In this document: piece by piece, positions 10,639-20,454 of the stretch | Position numbering within the stretch: position 1 is the stretch's first letter | Layout: each line of letters begins with the position of its first letter | NCBI GenBank assembly: GCA_029882995.1 | Contig: JAOUJV010000010.1 | Location: forward strand, 1-38,934 | Direction: 5' to 3' | DNA length: 38,934 nucleotides | From: Gammaproteobacteria bacterium | GTDB taxonomy: Bacteria > Pseudomonadota > Gammaproteobacteria > DAOVJZ01 | The notes under the pieces: model-generated | Database searches by the model: none | Told to the model about the DNA's origin: nothing | What the model saw: the letters and a program-made list of their open reading frames with translations, nothing else | Translations under genes and position numbers: made by a program

Positions 10639-10666
10639 TCGAGGCGGACGTTAGGAGTAAAGAGCG

Positions 10667-10780
10667 ATGAAAGTAAGAGCTTCAGTCAAGAAATTGTGCA
10701 GAAATTGCAAAATTATCCGTCGCCACGGTGTGGTACGGGTGATTTGTAAGGAAAAGCGCCATAAACAGCGTCAGGGCTAA
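10667..10780 (+). CDS. rpmJ: 50S ribosomal protein L36 (zinc-binding form)
   Basis: This 37-codon gene starts at the ATG at 10667 after a TTAGGAG ribosome-binding site. The product begins [20 protein letters not shown] and ends with KQRQG. Cys11, Cys14, Cys27 and His32 form the CCCH zinc site of the C-plus type L36, which stabilises 23S rRNA folding near the peptidyl transferase centre. It is the last gene of the spc block, 28 nt after secY; 94 nt separate it from rpsM. Confidence 0.97.
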   Translation: MKVRASVKKLCRNCKIIRRHGVVRVICKEKRHKQRQG

Positions 10781-10874
10781 GGCTCACAGGCGTGGTTTTT
10801 GGGTGTTTTTTAGGGTATAATCTGCTGTTTTGTATAAACAGCTAACTTATTGATTTTTATAGGAGTCCAGGTGC
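10781..10874 (+). promoter_or_regulatory. Alpha-operon leader with candidate -10 and hairpin
   Basis: The spacer before rpsM contains a perfect TATAAT at 10816-10821, although no good -35 is seen 16-18 nt upstream. A 7-bp hairpin follows (10824-10830 with 10836-10842, loop TGTAT), and then a TAGGAG ribosome-binding site at 10860-10865. In E. coli, S4 represses this operon by binding a pseudoknot in the leader and rpsM start. The hairpin could be part of a comparable structure, but a pseudoknot was not demonstrated by eye. Confidence 0.35.
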
Positions 10875-11231
10875 ATGGCGCGAATTGCCGGTATCAATAT
10901 TCCAGATAATAAACATGCAGTAATTGCCTTGACGGCAATTTATGGCATTGGGCGTACACGCGCGCAGGATATCTGTAAAGGAGCGGGCATTGCCCCGACC
11001 ACCAAGATTAAGGATCTGACCGAAGCCGAGGTTGAGGCTTTGCGTACAGAAACTGGCAAATACACCCTTGAAGGTGATTTGCGCAGAGAAGTTTCAATGA
11101 ACATCAAGCGTCTGATGGACCTTGGTACATACCGCGGTATTCGTCATCGCCGTGGTTTGCCATTAAGAGGTCAACGCACACGCACTAACGCACGGACACG
11201 TAAAGGTCCACGCAAAGCAATCAAGAAATAA
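10875..11231 (+). CDS. rpsM: 30S ribosomal protein S13
   Basis: S13 in the 30S head contacts P-site tRNA and forms bridges with L5. The 118-residue product begins [20 protein letters not shown], has the helix-hairpin-helix-like [18 protein letters not shown], and ends with the basic tail [20 protein letters not shown], which reaches the tRNA. First gene of the alpha block, with ribosome-binding site AGGAG. Confidence 0.98.
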   Translation: MARIAGINIPDNKHAVIALTAIYGIGRTRAQDICKGAGIAPTTKIKDLTEAEVEALRTETGKYTLEGDLRREVSMNIKRLMDLGTYRGIRHRRGLPLRGQRTRTNARTRKGPRKAIKK

Positions 11232-11246
11232 GCGGATTAGTTAATT

Positions 11247-11639
11247 ATGGCCAAACCAGCAGCAAGCAGAACACGTAAACGCGTTAAAAAGAATGTCGTT
11301 GACGGTGTCGCACACATTCATGCTTCATTTAATAACACAATCATTACTATCACTGATCGTCAGGGCAATGCACTAGCTTGGGCAACATCAGGTGGTTCCG
11401 GTTTCCGCGGTTCACGCAAGAGTACACCTTTTGCCGCACAGGTTGCTGCTGAAAAGGCAGGTGCCGTTGCACAGGAATTTGGAATGAAAAACCTGGACGT
11501 GATGGTGAAAGGTCCGGGTCCGGGTCGTGAATCTGCCGTACGTGCATTGCACGCCAGAGGATTCAAGATTACTAACATTAAAGATGTGACACCGATTCCA
11601 CACAATGGATGTCGGCCACCCAAGAAACGTCGCGTTTAA
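11247..11639 (+). CDS. rpsK: 30S ribosomal protein S11
   Basis: S11 lies on the 30S platform near the Shine-Dalgarno helix. The 130-residue product has [40 protein letters not shown] and the C-terminal [16 protein letters not shown], all diagnostic. Its N-terminal alpha-amine or Asn is the site of isoaspartate modification in E. coli S11; the NG pair in HNGC is present. The ribosome-binding site is weak, 15 nt after rpsM. Confidence 0.98.
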   Translation: MAKPAASRTRKRVKKNVVDGVAHIHASFNNTIITITDRQGNALAWATSGGSGFRGSRKSTPFAAQVAAEKAGAVAQEFGMKNLDVMVKGPGPGRESAVRALHARGFKITNIKDVTPIPHNGCRPPKKRRV

Positions 11640-11656
11640 TTTTCGGAGATAGAAAG

Positions 11657-12283
11657 TTGGCTAGATACATAGGTTCAAAATGTCGCTTGTGTCGCCGTGA
11701 GGGTGAAAAGCTCTTCCTCAAGGGTGAAAAGTGTTACACAGGTAAATGCGCAATGGAAAACCGTGCGTTCCCTCCTGGTCAGCATGGTCAGAGACGTACT
11801 CGTTTATCAGACTATGCATTGCAGTTACGTGAAAAACAGAAACTGCGCAGGATTTACGGCGTACTGGAAAAACAGTTCCGTCTTTACTACAAGGAAGCGG
11901 ATCGTCAAAAGGGTTCAACCGGTGAAAACCTGTTACGCCTGCTGGAGTCACGCATTGATAATGTTGTCTATCGTATGGGTTTTGGTTCATCACGTAACGA
12001 AGCCCGCCAACTGGTAAGACACAAGGCAATTACAGTAAATGGTGCCATCGTTACCATTCCTTCCTATCAGGTTAAACCAAGTGATGTTGTTGCACTGGCT
12101 GATGGAGCAAAAGAGCAATTACGTGCCAAGTCTGCACTTGAACTTGCACAACAGCGCGGCGTAGCCGATTGGCTGGATGTTAACGTCAATCAAATGCAGG
12201 GTACTTACAAGGCTCATCCGGAAAGAAGTGAATTACCGGCTGAGATCAATGAACATCTTGTAGTTGAGCTTTACTCCAAATAA
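11657..12283 (+). CDS. rpsD: 30S ribosomal protein S4, four-cysteine zinc form
   Basis: S4 is a primary 16S-binding protein, part of the mRNA entry tunnel, and in E. coli the translational repressor of the alpha operon. No ATG fits: the best start is the TTG at 11657, which gives the S4 N-terminus [15 protein letters not shown] and has CGGAG 8 nt upstream; an in-frame ATG at 11609 lies inside rpsK. The product is 208 residues. Cys9, Cys12, Cys26 and Cys31 form a C-X2-C-X13-C-X4-C zinc knuckle, unlike the zinc-free N-terminus of E. coli S4. The S4 RNA-binding domain ([20 protein letters not shown]) and the C-terminal [10 protein letters not shown] are normal. Confidence 0.96.
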   Translation: MARYIGSKCRLCRREGEKLFLKGEKCYTGKCAMENRAFPPGQHGQRRTRLSDYALQLREKQKLRRIYGVLEKQFRLYYKEADRQKGSTGENLLRLLESRIDNVVYRMGFGSSRNEARQLVRHKAITVNGAIVTIPSYQVKPSDVVALADGAKEQLRAKSALELAQQRGVADWLDVNVNQMQGTYKAHPERSELPAEINEHLVVELYSK

Positions 12284-12311
12284 GTAGAGAACTAAAGAGG
12301 GCATTTAGCAC

Positions 12312-13310
12312 ATGGGTTCAGTCACTGAATTTTTAAAACCACGTCTTGTTGAAGTTAAGACAATCAGCAACACACATGCCAGAGTCGTTCTGGAACCACT
12401 GGAACGTGGTTTTGGTCATACACTGGGTAATGCACTGCGTCGTATTCTCCTGTCTTCCATGTCAGGATGCGCGGTAACAGAAGTTGAGATCAATGGCGTT
12501 CTTCATGAATACACCACGATTGAAGGTGTACAGGAAGACGTTGTTGAAATCATGTTGAACCTGAAACAACTGGCTATCATCATGCATGAACGTGATGAAG
12601 CAATTGTGACACTGAAGAAATCAGGCCCGGGTGCGGTTACAGCGGGTGATATCGAACAGTCACATGACATTGAAATTGTTAATCCTGATCTGGTCATCGC
12701 TACCCTGAACGGTTCCGGTGAACTAAGCATGACCCTGAAGATTGAAAAGGGTCGTGGTTATCAGCCAGCCAATACACGTTACGATGCGGAAGACGGTGAT
12801 CGCCCAATTGGCAAGCTGAGACTGGATGCTTCATTCAGCCCGGTACATCGTGTTGCCTACAACGTGGAAAGTGCCCGTGTTGAACAACGCACCAATCTGG
12901 ACAAGCTGATTATTGATCTGGAAACAAACGGAACCATCGACCCTGAAAATGCAATTCGCCAGTCAGCGACTATCCTTCAGCGTCAGTTATCCGTATTTGT
13001 AGACCTTGAAGCAGAAGAAAAACACGAAGAAGTGAAGAAAGAAGAAGACATCGATCCAATTCTCCTGCGCCCTGTTGACGATCTGGAACTGACTGTCCGT
13101 TCTGCCAACTGCCTCAAGGCAGAAAGTATTTATTACATTGGTGACCTTATCCAGAAGACCGAGGTTGAATTACTCAAGACCCCGAATCTGGGCAAAAAGT
13201 CACTGACCGAAATCAAAGACGTTCTCGCTTCACGCGGACTTTCACTGGGTATGCGCCTGGATAACTGGCCGCCGGCAAGTCTGATGAATCGTGAAAGAGA
13301 ATCAGCATAA
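12312..13310 (+). CDS. rpoA: RNA polymerase alpha subunit
   Basis: The alpha subunit dimerises to nucleate RNA polymerase assembly; its C-terminal domain binds UP-element DNA and activators. The 332-residue product has the N-terminal domain with [20 protein letters not shown]. An acidic linker follows near residues 236-246 ([11 protein letters not shown]). The alpha-CTD contains [19 protein letters not shown] and [19 protein letters not shown], ending LDNWPP. It sits between rpsD and rplQ as expected, with ribosome-binding site AGAGGG about 12 nt upstream. Confidence 0.98.
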   Translation: MGSVTEFLKPRLVEVKTISNTHARVVLEPLERGFGHTLGNALRRILLSSMSGCAVTEVEINGVLHEYTTIEGVQEDVVEIMLNLKQLAIIMHERDEAIVTLKKSGPGAVTAGDIEQSHDIEIVNPDLVIATLNGSGELSMTLKIEKGRGYQPANTRYDAEDGDRPIGKLRLDASFSPVHRVAYNVESARVEQRTNLDKLIIDLETNGTIDPENAIRQSATILQRQLSVFVDLEAEEKHEEVKKEEDIDPILLRPVDDLELTVRSANCLKAESIYYIGDLIQKTEVELLKTPNLGKKSLTEIKDVLASRGLSLGMRLDNWPPASLMNRERESA

Positions 13311-13334
13311 GAGCTGTTTTAGCAGGTAACCAAA

Positions 13335-13736
13335 ATGCGTCATCGTAAGAGTGGAAGACAATTAAATCGTAACAGCAGTCACCGCAAGGCTATGTTTAAA
13401 AACATGGCGGCATCGCTGTTGCAACATGAAGTGATCAAGACAACCCTGCCAAAGGCAAAGGAACTGCGTCGTGTAGTCGAGCCTTTGATTACCATGGCCA
13501 AGGATGACAATGTATCACGTCGCCGTCTGGCATTTTCTAGACTGCGTGATCGTGACACAGTGACCAAGCTGTTTAACGAACTGGCACCACGTTACAAGGA
13601 ACGTCCTGGTGGTTATACAAGAATCCTGAAATGTGGTTTTCGTGTCGGCGACAAGGCACCGATGGCGATAGTTGAACTCGTCGATCGTCCACAAATCGAG
13701 GAAGATGTATTAGAAGAAGCTGCAACCGCAGAATAA
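13335..13736 (+). CDS. rplQ: 50S ribosomal protein L17
   Basis: L17 lies near the tunnel exit. The 133-residue product begins [20 protein letters not shown] and carries [19 protein letters not shown] and [20 protein letters not shown]; the acidic C-terminal tail is variable. It ends the ribosomal cluster: a strong terminator begins 24 nt after the stop. Confidence 0.98.
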   Translation: MRHRKSGRQLNRNSSHRKAMFKNMAASLLQHEVIKTTLPKAKELRRVVEPLITMAKDDNVSRRRLAFSRLRDRDTVTKLFNELAPRYKERPGGYTRILKCGFRVGDKAPMAIVELVDRPQIEEDVLEEAATAE

Positions 13737-13760
13737 ACTTCCGTAATCCTCCATATTGAT

Positions 13761-13785
13761 AAAGCCGGCTCTCGCCGGCTTTTTT
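13761..13785 (+). terminator. Terminator of the ribosomal protein cluster
   Basis: A 9-bp GC-rich stem (AAAGCCGGC with GCCGGCTTT, loop TCTC) is followed by more T residues. This is a textbook factor-independent terminator closing the S10-spc-alpha cluster after rplQ. Confidence 0.92.
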
Positions 13786-13839
13786 GTGCGTATAACACGT
13801 GAATTTATCCCCTTCCCACAAGGGGAGGACTATAATCCA

Positions 13840-14562
13840 ATGATGATTATTCTCTTCACAGACTTCGGCCTGCAAGGCCCCTACATCGGTCAAATGAAGG
13901 CGGTACTCGCCAAGTGGGCGCCAGATACCCCAGTCATCGATCTGTTTACTGATGTACCTGCATTCAATGCAAAGGCCGGTGCATATTTGTTGTCTGCCTA
14001 TTGCAGGGAGTTTCCGGAAGGCTCAGTGTTTTTGTCGGTTGTTGATCCTGGTGTCGGCAGTGATCGCGATGCGGTGGTGTTACAGGCAGATGGCCGCTGG
14101 TTTGTTGGACCGGACAATGGTTTGTTCAATGTGGTTGCGATGCGTGCCTCCCGATCTCAATGGTGGAATATTACATGGCAGCCGGAAAGGTTGTCCGGTT
14201 CATTTCATGGTCGTGATTTGTTTGCACCGGTAGCGGCAATGATTGCACGTGGTGATGATGTGCCGGGTGAAAAACGGAGTGAACAAAATAAAAATGATTT
14301 GCCGGAAGACTTAAATGAAATTATTTATGTTGATCATTTTGGTAATGTGATGACTGGCTTGCGTGCAAGCAAATTAACAAAAGATAAAATGATTGTAATA
14401 AAAAATCACAAACTCGGGTTTGCAAGAACCTTTTCTGAAGTAAAAAGTGGTGAAGCTTTCTGGTATGAAAATGCAAACGGACTGGTTGAAATTGCAGTGA
14501 ATAAAGGACGGGCAAATGAGGCATTGGGTCTGGTCATCGGAGATGCATTCAATATCATCTAA
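13840..14562 (+). CDS. SAM hydroxide adenosyltransferase (DUF62 family)
   Basis: The product, 240 residues from the ATG at 13840, belongs to the DUF62 / fluorinase-chlorinase fold family. These enzymes usually hydrolyse S-adenosylmethionine to adenosine and methionine using a hydroxide held by an Asp-Arg-His set. Those residues appear as Asp69 and Arg76 in VVDPGVGSDRDAV and His123 in SGSFHGRDLFAPVAA, which is the hydrolase pattern rather than that of the halogenases. The N-terminal IILFTDFGLQGPYIGQMKAV and the C-terminal DHFGNVMTGL are also typical. AGGGGAGG precedes this ATG, so an in-frame start at 13756 inside the terminator was rejected. Its physiological role is unsettled in most bacteria. 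Confidence 0.9.
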   Translation: MMIILFTDFGLQGPYIGQMKAVLAKWAPDTPVIDLFTDVPAFNAKAGAYLLSAYCREFPEGSVFLSVVDPGVGSDRDAVVLQADGRWFVGPDNGLFNVVAMRASRSQWWNITWQPERLSGSFHGRDLFAPVAAMIARGDDVPGEKRSEQNKNDLPEDLNEIIYVDHFGNVMTGLRASKLTKDKMIVIKNHKLGFARTFSEVKSGEAFWYENANGLVEIAVNKGRANEALGLVIGDAFNII

Positions 14563-14573
14563 CCTATTGATAT

Positions 14574-14613
14574 ATAATAAAAAAGCCGGTCATTTGACCG
14601 GCTTTTTTATTAT
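14574..14613. terminator. Bidirectional terminator between DUF62 gene and hup
   Basis: A perfect 18-bp palindromic stem (14574-14591 with 14596-14613, loop ATTT) has a GC core GCCGGTC flanked by A-run and T-run. It reads as an intrinsic terminator in both directions and serves the convergent genes on each side. Confidence 0.92.
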
Positions 14614-14628
14614 CAGGTTAAATGGTTT

Positions 14629-14940
14629 TTAAACCATGTCTTTCAATGCTTTCAAAGGACGAACCTTTACAACATTGCGGGCAGGTTTTGCTTTGAATGT
14701 TGTTTCTTCACCAGTGAAAGGATTAATACCTTTACGTGCCTTTGTAGCAGGCTTGTTTTGAACAACAATTTTCATCAGACCTGGAACAGTAAATTGTTTT
14801 GGTCCCCGATTACTTAAATCGCGCTCAATCAAATCTGCAAGTTCATCAAAGACAGCAGTAACGTCTTTCTTGGTCAGTTCTGTTCTTTCAGCAATTTCTG
14901 AAATAATTTGTGACTTAGTGGCTGGTTTTTTTGCGGCCAT
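14629..14940 (-). CDS. HU-family DNA-binding protein
   Basis: HU/IHF proteins bend and compact DNA as dimers. The 103-residue product has the family fold: N-terminal helices (KSQIISEIAERTELTKKDV), then the strand region GPKQFTVPGLMKIVV and the DNA-gripping arm KARKGINPFTGEETTFKAKP. The proline at the arm tip normally intercalates into DNA; it occurs here as NPFTG. At 103 residues it is longer than typical HU (about 90), with a short extension rich in Ala and Lys at the N-terminus (AAKKPATK) and a C-terminal tail LKALKDMV. This resembles the variant HU-like group rather than hupA/hupB proper. CAGGAGT precedes the ATG, and the gene appears monocistronic. Confidence 0.88.
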   Translation of the reverse strand: MAAKKPATKSQIISEIAERTELTKKDVTAVFDELADLIERDLSNRGPKQFTVPGLMKIVVQNKPATKARKGINPFTGEETTFKAKPARNVVKVRPLKALKDMV

Positions 14941-15287
14941 TATTTACTCCTGTATATGTTAGTGTTATGTGAGTATTCGGCTTTTTATATGCACCCTTGC
15001 AGGTACGTTTAAAATTCTTGTAATTCGTTTGCAACTACCCTCAGGTGCTATTTTGAACATTGTGAACAAAAGGTCAAGTACATTTTACAGCTTATTTACA
15101 GTGTTTCAGCGATTTTTTGAGTTTTTCAATCTGTAGTATTGCAGTAATACATTTCACTAAGTGCCCGACATTAAAAACAAAAATGATTATTTGACACTAT
15201 AAAAACAGGCATTTTTGACGCATTAAATTAATTTAAATTTTTTGTTTTATTTTGTCGAATACGCCATGGAAGCTTGATTTTCAGTCG
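14941..15287. other. AT-rich intergenic region upstream of the HU gene
   Basis: This 347-base stretch lies between the HU gene start and the uvrA stop, both on the minus strand. It holds the HU promoter region; a minus-strand TTGACC at about 15072-15077 could be a -35, but the -10 (AAAATA) is poor. No ORF, RNA gene or clear uvrA terminator was recognised. The segment 15180-15260 is strongly AT-rich. Confidence 0.5.
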
Positions 15288-18116
15288 TTAATTAGCATTT
15301 TTTAATACAGGCTTGAGGAATTGGCCGGTATACGAGCCCTTGCATTGGGCGACTTCTTCAGGCGTGCCGGTGGCAATAATTTCTCCACCCTTATCACCGC
15401 CTTCTGGTCCAAGGTCAATAATCCAGTCAGCCGTCTTGATGACATCCAGGTTATGTTCAATCACGATAATGGTGTTGCCATGATCACGTAAACGATGCAG
15501 GACAACCAGCAGGTGATCAATATCGTGAAAGTGCAAACCGGTGGTGGGTTCATCAAGAATGTAGAGCGTGCGCCCGGTATCACGTTTGGACAGTTCACGT
15601 GACAGTTTCACACGTTGTGCTTCACCGCCTGACAAGGTGGTTGCATTTTGACCCAGACGAACATAGGAAAGGCCAACGTCAATCAAGGTATCCAGCTTGC
15701 GTGCCACGGTCGGGATGTTACGGAAGAATTCACCTGCATCTTCTACGGTCATATCCAGTACTTCATGGATGTTCTTACCCTTGTAACGGATATCAAGTGT
15801 CTCACGGTTATAGCGCTTGCCCTTGCAGACATCGCATGGCACGTAGATATCGGGCAGAAAGTGCATTTCTACCTTGATAACACCATCGCCCTGACAGGCC
15901 TCACAGCGGCCTCCCTTGACGTTGAAACTGAAGCGCCCGGGAGTGTAGCCGCGTGCGCGTGCCTCGGGTGTGTTGGCAAACAGCTCGCGTATAGGGGTAA
16001 ACAGACCGGTATAGGTGGCCGGATTTGATCGCGGTGTGCGACCAATCGGGCTTTGGTCGATATCAATGACTTTATCGAACAAATGGAAGCCGGAAATTTC
16101 ATCGCAGGGAGCCGGTTCCTCGCTACTGCCATTGAGGTGTCTTGCTGCCTGTCGGTAAAGGGTATCAATAGTCAGGGTGGATTTTCCCGAACCGGAAACG
16201 CCGGTAATGCATATCATGAGTCCGGCCGGAATCGTGATATCGACATGTTTGAGATTATTGCCGTGCGCACCCTTGATGCGAAGGCAACGATCTTCCTGAA
16301 CCGGTGTGCGCACTGTCGGTACAGGAATGGATTTGCGGCCGGACAAGTATTGACCGGTCAGTGATTTTTCATTGGCCAGAATTTCATCAGGTATCCCTTC
16401 GGCCACAATTTCGCCGCCATGCACACCGGCACCGGGGCCAATGTCGACCACATAGTCGGCTTCACGAATGGCTTCTTCATCATGTTCGACCACAATCACG
16501 GTATTGCCCAGATCACGTAAACGAAACAGGGTGTCTAGCAGACGCCGATTGTCTCGTGGGTGCAGACCAATTGAAGGTTCATCCAGAACATACATTACCC
16601 CAACCAGCCCGGCACCAATCTGGCTGGCGAGCCGGATACGTTGTGCCTCACCACCGGACAGGGTATCTGCCTTGCGTTCCAGTGACAGGTATTCCAGTCC
16701 AACATTGACCAGAAAGCCAAGTCGCTCACGCAGTTCCTTGACGATCTTGATGGCGATTTCATTACGCCAGCCAGGCAAGGTCAGGTGTTCAAAAAAATCG
16801 AGTGCCTTGCCGACCGGTAGTTGCGTGATCTCGGGCAAGGTTTGTTCTGCCACATAGACATGACGTGCGGCGCGCATCAGACGTGCACCATTACATGACG
16901 GGCAAGTCTGGACGCTCAGGTTCTTGGCCAGTTCTTCACGCACAACATTGGAATCGGTTTCCCGATAACGGCGTTCCATATTGCGGATAATGCCTTCAAA
17001 ACTGTGACGGCGCTTGGTTTTGCCACTTTCTGCCAGATAGATAAATTCAATTTCCTGTTCACCACTGCCATATAACAGAATGTTTTTAATATCATCAGAT
17101 AAATCTTCAAACGGGGTATCGAGATCAAATTTGTAATGGTGCGCCAATGATGAAATTAACTGGAAATACCAGGTATTGCGTCGATCCCAGCCGCGCACCG
17201 CACCACCGGGCAGGCTCAGTTCCGGATGGCGTACCACCCGTTCCGGATCAAAAAACTGTTTTACACCCAGACCGTCACACTCAGGGCAGGCACCGGCAGG
17301 ATTGTTAAAGGAGAAAATGCGTGGCTCCAGTTCCTGAATACTGTATCCACATTCAGAACAGGCAAAGCGTGCCGAGAAGACCAGTTCTTCCTTGTCAGGA
17401 TCATCCATAAAGACAGCGCGTGCAATCCCATCAGATAAATCAATGGTGGTTTCAAAAGATTCAGCCAGTCGTTGTTTGATATCAGGACGTACTTTAAATC
17501 GATCTACGACTGCCTCAATGGTATGTTTCTTACGTAGATCCAGCTCCGGCAGTTCATCGAGTTCAATGATTTCTCCATCAATGCGTGCCCGGATATAACC
17601 CTGACTACGCAATTCTTCCAGAATCTTGATGTGTTCACCTTTACGTTCGGTGACAACCGGTGCGAGCAGCATCATGCGACTGTCTTCCGGCAGGGCAAGC
17701 ACCGTATCAACCATTTGGCTGACTGTTTGGGCTTCCAGCACCGTGTTGTGATCAGGACAGCGTGGTTCACCGGCACGTGCAAACAGCAAACGCAAATAGT
17801 CATAGATTTCGGTAATGGTGCCAACCGTGGAGCGAGGGTTGTGCGATGTTGCCTTTTGTTCAATCGAGATGGCCGGCGACAAACCTTCAATGGTATCGAC
17901 ATCCGGTTTTTCCATAACGGATAAAAACTGACGAGCATAGGCCGAAAGTGATTCGACATAGCGACGCTGGCCTTCGGCATAGATGGTATCGAAAGCGAGT
18001 GATGATTTGCCGGAACCCGACAAACCGGTGATTACGATCATTTTATCGCGCGGCAGATCAAGATTAATGGCTTTCAGGTTGTGGGTACGCGCCCCACGAA
18101 TGCGGATACTACTCAT
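15288..18116 (-). CDS. uvrA: Excinuclease ABC subunit A
   Basis: UvrA is the damage-recognition ATPase of nucleotide excision repair, loading UvrB on distorted DNA. The 942-residue product starts at the ATG ending at 18116 ([20 protein letters not shown]), the conserved UvrA N-terminus; an upstream in-frame start would add 23 unrelated residues. Two ABC modules are complete. Walker A motifs are GLSGSGKSS near residue 31 and GVSGSGKST in the second half. Two signature motifs LSGGEAQR are followed by VLDEPS and [10 protein letters not shown]. The zinc modules show [23 protein letters not shown] and [16 protein letters not shown]. Confidence 0.98.
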   Translation of the reverse strand: MSSIRIRGARTHNLKAINLDLPRDKMIVITGLSGSGKSSLAFDTIYAEGQRRYVESLSAYARQFLSVMEKPDVDTIEGLSPAISIEQKATSHNPRSTVGTITEIYDYLRLLFARAGEPRCPDHNTVLEAQTVSQMVDTVLALPEDSRMMLLAPVVTERKGEHIKILEELRSQGYIRARIDGEIIELDELPELDLRKKHTIEAVVDRFKVRPDIKQRLAESFETTIDLSDGIARAVFMDDPDKEELVFSARFACSECGYSIQELEPRIFSFNNPAGACPECDGLGVKQFFDPERVVRHPELSLPGGAVRGWDRRNTWYFQLISSLAHHYKFDLDTPFEDLSDDIKNILLYGSGEQEIEFIYLAESGKTKRRHSFEGIIRNMERRYRETDSNVVREELAKNLSVQTCPSCNGARLMRAARHVYVAEQTLPEITQLPVGKALDFFEHLTLPGWRNEIAIKIVKELRERLGFLVNVGLEYLSLERKADTLSGGEAQRIRLASQIGAGLVGVMYVLDEPSIGLHPRDNRRLLDTLFRLRDLGNTVIVVEHDEEAIREADYVVDIGPGAGVHGGEIVAEGIPDEILANEKSLTGQYLSGRKSIPVPTVRTPVQEDRCLRIKGAHGNNLKHVDITIPAGLMICITGVSGSGKSTLTIDTLYRQAARHLNGSSEEPAPCDEISGFHLFDKVIDIDQSPIGRTPRSNPATYTGLFTPIRELFANTPEARARGYTPGRFSFNVKGGRCEACQGDGVIKVEMHFLPDIYVPCDVCKGKRYNRETLDIRYKGKNIHEVLDMTVEDAGEFFRNIPTVARKLDTLIDVGLSYVRLGQNATTLSGGEAQRVKLSRELSKRDTGRTLYILDEPTTGLHFHDIDHLLVVLHRLRDHGNTIIVIEHNLDVIKTADWIIDLGPEGGDKGGEIIATGTPEEVAQCKGSYTGQFLKPVLKNAN

Positions 18117-18239
18117 AATTTTTCCGGCCCAGACTAAACCTGTTAATATACGTTGATACCGACCCCGGAAGCAAAAGAACTTCATATTATTGATGAGAGC
18201 CTGTATATCGTGAATCCTGCCCGAAGTGACTCCTTTTCC

Positions 18240-19607
18240 ATGACAGCAAGCGAAAAACGTACAGCGGTGTCGCTATCAAGCGTTTATGCCATGCGTATGC
18301 TGGGGTTATTCATGATCCTGCCGGTATTCTCACTCTATGCCGATCATCTGGAAGGCAATACACCGTTACTGATAGGAATGGCGATCGGTATATACGGATT
18401 GAGTCAGGCGTTACTGCAAATTCCGTTTGGGCTGGCATCAGATCGTCTGGGACGCAAGCCGGTCATTATTTTTGGTTTATTGTTGTTTGTGGCAGGCAGT
18501 GTGATCGCTGCGATGTCGGAATCCATTTATGGTGTCATCATTGGTCGTGCCATACAGGGCAGTGGGGCAATTGCTGCTGCGGTGATGGCGCTGGCTGCTG
18601 ATCTTTCACGTGAAGAACAACGCACCAAGGTCATGGCCATGATTGGCATGAGTATTGGAATGGCATTTGCACTGGCGCTGTTGCTGGGTCCTTTATTGAA
18701 TAGCTGGATTGGTGTGCCGGGTATTTTCTGGTTAACGGCAGTGCTCGCAAGTATTTCGATCATTATTATCAAATTTGCGGTACCAACAGCAGTGCATTCC
18801 AGAGTGCATCGTGATGCCCAGCCGGTAGTTGATCAACTCAGTAGTGTGATGACAGATCCGCAGTTGTTACGTCTGGATGCCGGTATTTTTATACTGCATG
18901 TTATTTTGACAGCCACGTTTGTAGTGTTGCCGCTGGCACTACGCGATTACAGTGGACTGGATGCAATGCATCACTGGCAGGTTTATTTACCGGCATTGAT
19001 CCTGTCTGTTGCCGGCATGATCCCGTTTATTATTCTGGCGGAAAAACATCGCAGAATGAAACAGGTGTTTGTGGGCGCCATTGTTGTGCTGGCCTTCTCG
19101 GAAATCGGATTGCGACTTTTTTATGAATCACTGACCGGATTGTTTATTACCATTTTTGTTTTTTTTCTGGCGTTTAATTTGCTTGAGGCAACATTGCCAT
19201 CACTGGTTTCCAAAATTGCACCGCCTGACAAGAAAGGCAGTGCAATGGGGATGTATTCCAGCTCACAGTTTTTTGGTGCCTTTGTCGGAGGCGTGACCGG
19301 TGGCTGGTTATATGGTCAATACGGGGTAGAAGGCGTGTTTTCCTTTTCAGCCTCTATCGCGGCCTTATGGGTTGTAATTGCAAGCAGTATGCGAAGTCCG
19401 CGTTACCTGATAACCCGTTTAATTAATATTGGCAATGTTTCAGAAGAAGAGGCAAAGCGTTTAACACTTCAAATGACCAAAGTTACCGGAGTTGCTGAAG
19501 TCACAATTATTCTTGAAGAAGGTGTGGCGTATTTGAAAGTGGATAAGCATGCATTGGATGAGGAGGCATTGAACAAATTTTCATCTTTAAACTCCTTAAA
19601 CGATTGA
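18240..19607 (+). CDS. yajR: MFS transporter of the YajR type with C-terminal YAM domain
   Basis: This is a 12-helix major facilitator superfamily transporter, presumed drug or metabolite:proton antiporter in the inner membrane. From the ATG at 18240 ([20 protein letters not shown]) the product is 455 residues, close to E. coli Yaj[15 protein letters not shown] is the loop 2-3 motif A, and [20 protein letters not shown] the helix 4 motif. A soluble tail follows the last helix; [20 protein letters not shown] starts the ferredoxin-like YAM domain seen in YajR. The ribosome-binding site is weak. A GTG at 18210 or ATG at 18153 is possible but would extend past the family start. The last residues (NSLND) are encoded within one arm of a palindrome. 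Confidence 0.85.
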   Translation: MTASEKRTAVSLSSVYAMRMLGLFMILPVFSLYADHLEGNTPLLIGMAIGIYGLSQALLQIPFGLASDRLGRKPVIIFGLLLFVAGSVIAAMSESIYGVIIGRAIQGSGAIAAAVMALAADLSREEQRTKVMAMIGMSIGMAFALALLLGPLLNSWIGVPGIFWLTAVLASISIIIIKFAVPTAVHSRVHRDAQPVVDQLSSVMTDPQLLRLDAGIFILHVILTATFVVLPLALRDYSGLDAMHHWQVYLPALILSVAGMIPFIILAEKHRRMKQVFVGAIVVLAFSEIGLRLFYESLTGLFITIFVFFLAFNLLEATLPSLVSKIAPPDKKGSAMGMYSSSQFFGAFVGGVTGGWLYGQYGVEGVFSFSASIAALWVVIASSMRSPRYLITRLINIGNVSEEEAKRLTLQMTKVTGVAEVTIILEEGVAYLKVDKHALDEEALNKFSSLNSLND

Positions 19608-19711
19608 TGACTGCGTTGAAAAGAAATTCAAAAAATGCTCATTTACTGTTTGTAAACTCCGCTTTTTTTATTTCTTTCCGCCTTGTCCTCAATCGTTTGA
19701 GGAGTTTAAAG
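19585..19711. repeat. Long imperfect inverted repeat over the yajR stop codon
   Basis: A 23-base arm at 19585-19607, ending exactly at the yajR TGA, matches the reverse complement of 19689-19711 at 22 of 23 positions. Inside it a further near-register pairing (about 19619-19627 with 19669-19678) suggests one long broken stem with a central loop. It may be a terminator-like mRNA end or a small palindromic repeat element that supplies the last codons of yajR. Confidence 0.75.
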
Positions 19712-19907
19712 GGCTGTTATTAGGTATCCCATTAATATCATTCTCTAACAGTTTGATTTTTATATTTATGACAACATAGAGAAATAAAAGCTACCGTTGT
19801 TTGATTTCCATTGATATGATTGTCCTCGCAATTGGTCATACAATTGTTTAACAATAAAGCACCATATACGTATACATAAACGACAAAATAAAATCGGAGA
19901 TAAGAAA
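19712..19907 (+). other. ssb upstream region
   Basis: With the palindrome, this makes a 300-base gene-free stretch between yajR and ssb. It is AT-rich and holds the ssb promoter region, but I cannot fix the promoter. A CATATACGTATACAT palindrome-like stretch at 19863-19877 vaguely resembles a LexA box, but the CTGT/ACAG ends are not conserved. A CGGAG ribosome-binding site lies directly before ssb. Confidence 0.45.
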
Positions 19908-20354
19908 ATGGCGAGAGGCGTAAACAAGGTAATCCTGGTAGGAAATTTAGGCAAAGATCCGGAAGTGCGTTATATGCCAAGCGGCGGCGCAGTGACAAAC
20001 GTTACCTTGGCAACCAGTGAACAGTGGAAAGACAAACAATCCGGAGAGAAACGGGAAAACACCGAATGGCATCGTATTGTGTTTTTTGGTCGTCTGGCGG
20101 AGATTGCTGGCGAATACCTGAAAAAAGGTTCACAAATTTATGTAGAAGGTCGTTTGCAAACACGCAAGTGGCAGGGGCAGGATGGTCAGGATCGTTACAC
20201 AACAGAAATCGTGGCCAATGAAATGCAAATGCTTGGTGGTCGTAGCGGAGCAGGTGGCAGTTATTCAAATGATATGCCGGAAAGTGAAGGTTCAATGAGT
20301 AAGGAACCTGCAATGGCCAGTGCAGATGATTTTGATGACGATATCCCGTTCTAA
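19908..20354 (+). CDS. ssb: Single-stranded DNA-binding protein
   Basis: SSB coats single-stranded DNA during replication, recombination and repair. The 148-residue product has the OB-fold: [20 protein letters not shown], then [20 protein letters not shown] and [16 protein letters not shown] glycine- and serine-rich linker leads to the acidic tip DFDDDIPF, the docking peptide for SSB-interacting repair proteins. CGGAG precedes the ATG and a strong terminator follows. Unlike E. coli, it is not directly divergent from uvrA; yajR lies between. Confidence 0.98.
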   Translation: MARGVNKVILVGNLGKDPEVRYMPSGGAVTNVTLATSEQWKDKQSGEKRENTEWHRIVFFGRLAEIAGEYLKKGSQIYVEGRLQTRKWQGQDGQDRYTTEIVANEMQMLGGRSGAGGSYSNDMPESEGSMSKEPAMASADDFDDDIPF

Positions 20355-20398
20355 AATGGAACTTCCATATATGTAAGCATATATAGAGAGCAAGAAAA

Positions 20399-20436
20399 CA
20401 AAAACCCCTGTTGATACCAGCAGGGGTTTTTGTTTT
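20399..20436 (+). terminator. Terminator of ssb
   Basis: A 10-bp stem (20401-20410 with 20421-20430) carries the core ACCCCTG/CAGGGGT and is followed by TTTTTGTTTT. It is a clear intrinsic terminator 46 bases after the ssb stop. Its loop contains TTGATA, a possible -35 for the next gene. Confidence 0.9.
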
Positions 20437-20454
20437 ATAGACTACACTTTTTTC

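Noticed and set aside
893-13893. Many additional open frames of 60-180 codons on both strands within the ribosomal cluster
   Set aside because: They overlap highly conserved ribosomal genes in other frames, lack ribosome-binding sites, and their translations have no recognisable domain.
18117-18185. Longer uvrA start ending at 18185
   Set aside because: The 23 extra residues are not UvrA-like, and the internal ATG gives the conserved [14 protein letters not shown] start.
18153-18239. N-terminal extension of yajR beginning at 18153
   Set aside because: It would overlap the 5' end of the alternative uvrA start, adds 29 residues not expected for the family, and the MFS N-terminus begins naturally at 18240.
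19862-19877. LexA-like box before ssb
   Set aside because: Only the AT-rich centre fits; CCAT and ACAT replace the CTGT and ACAG ends.
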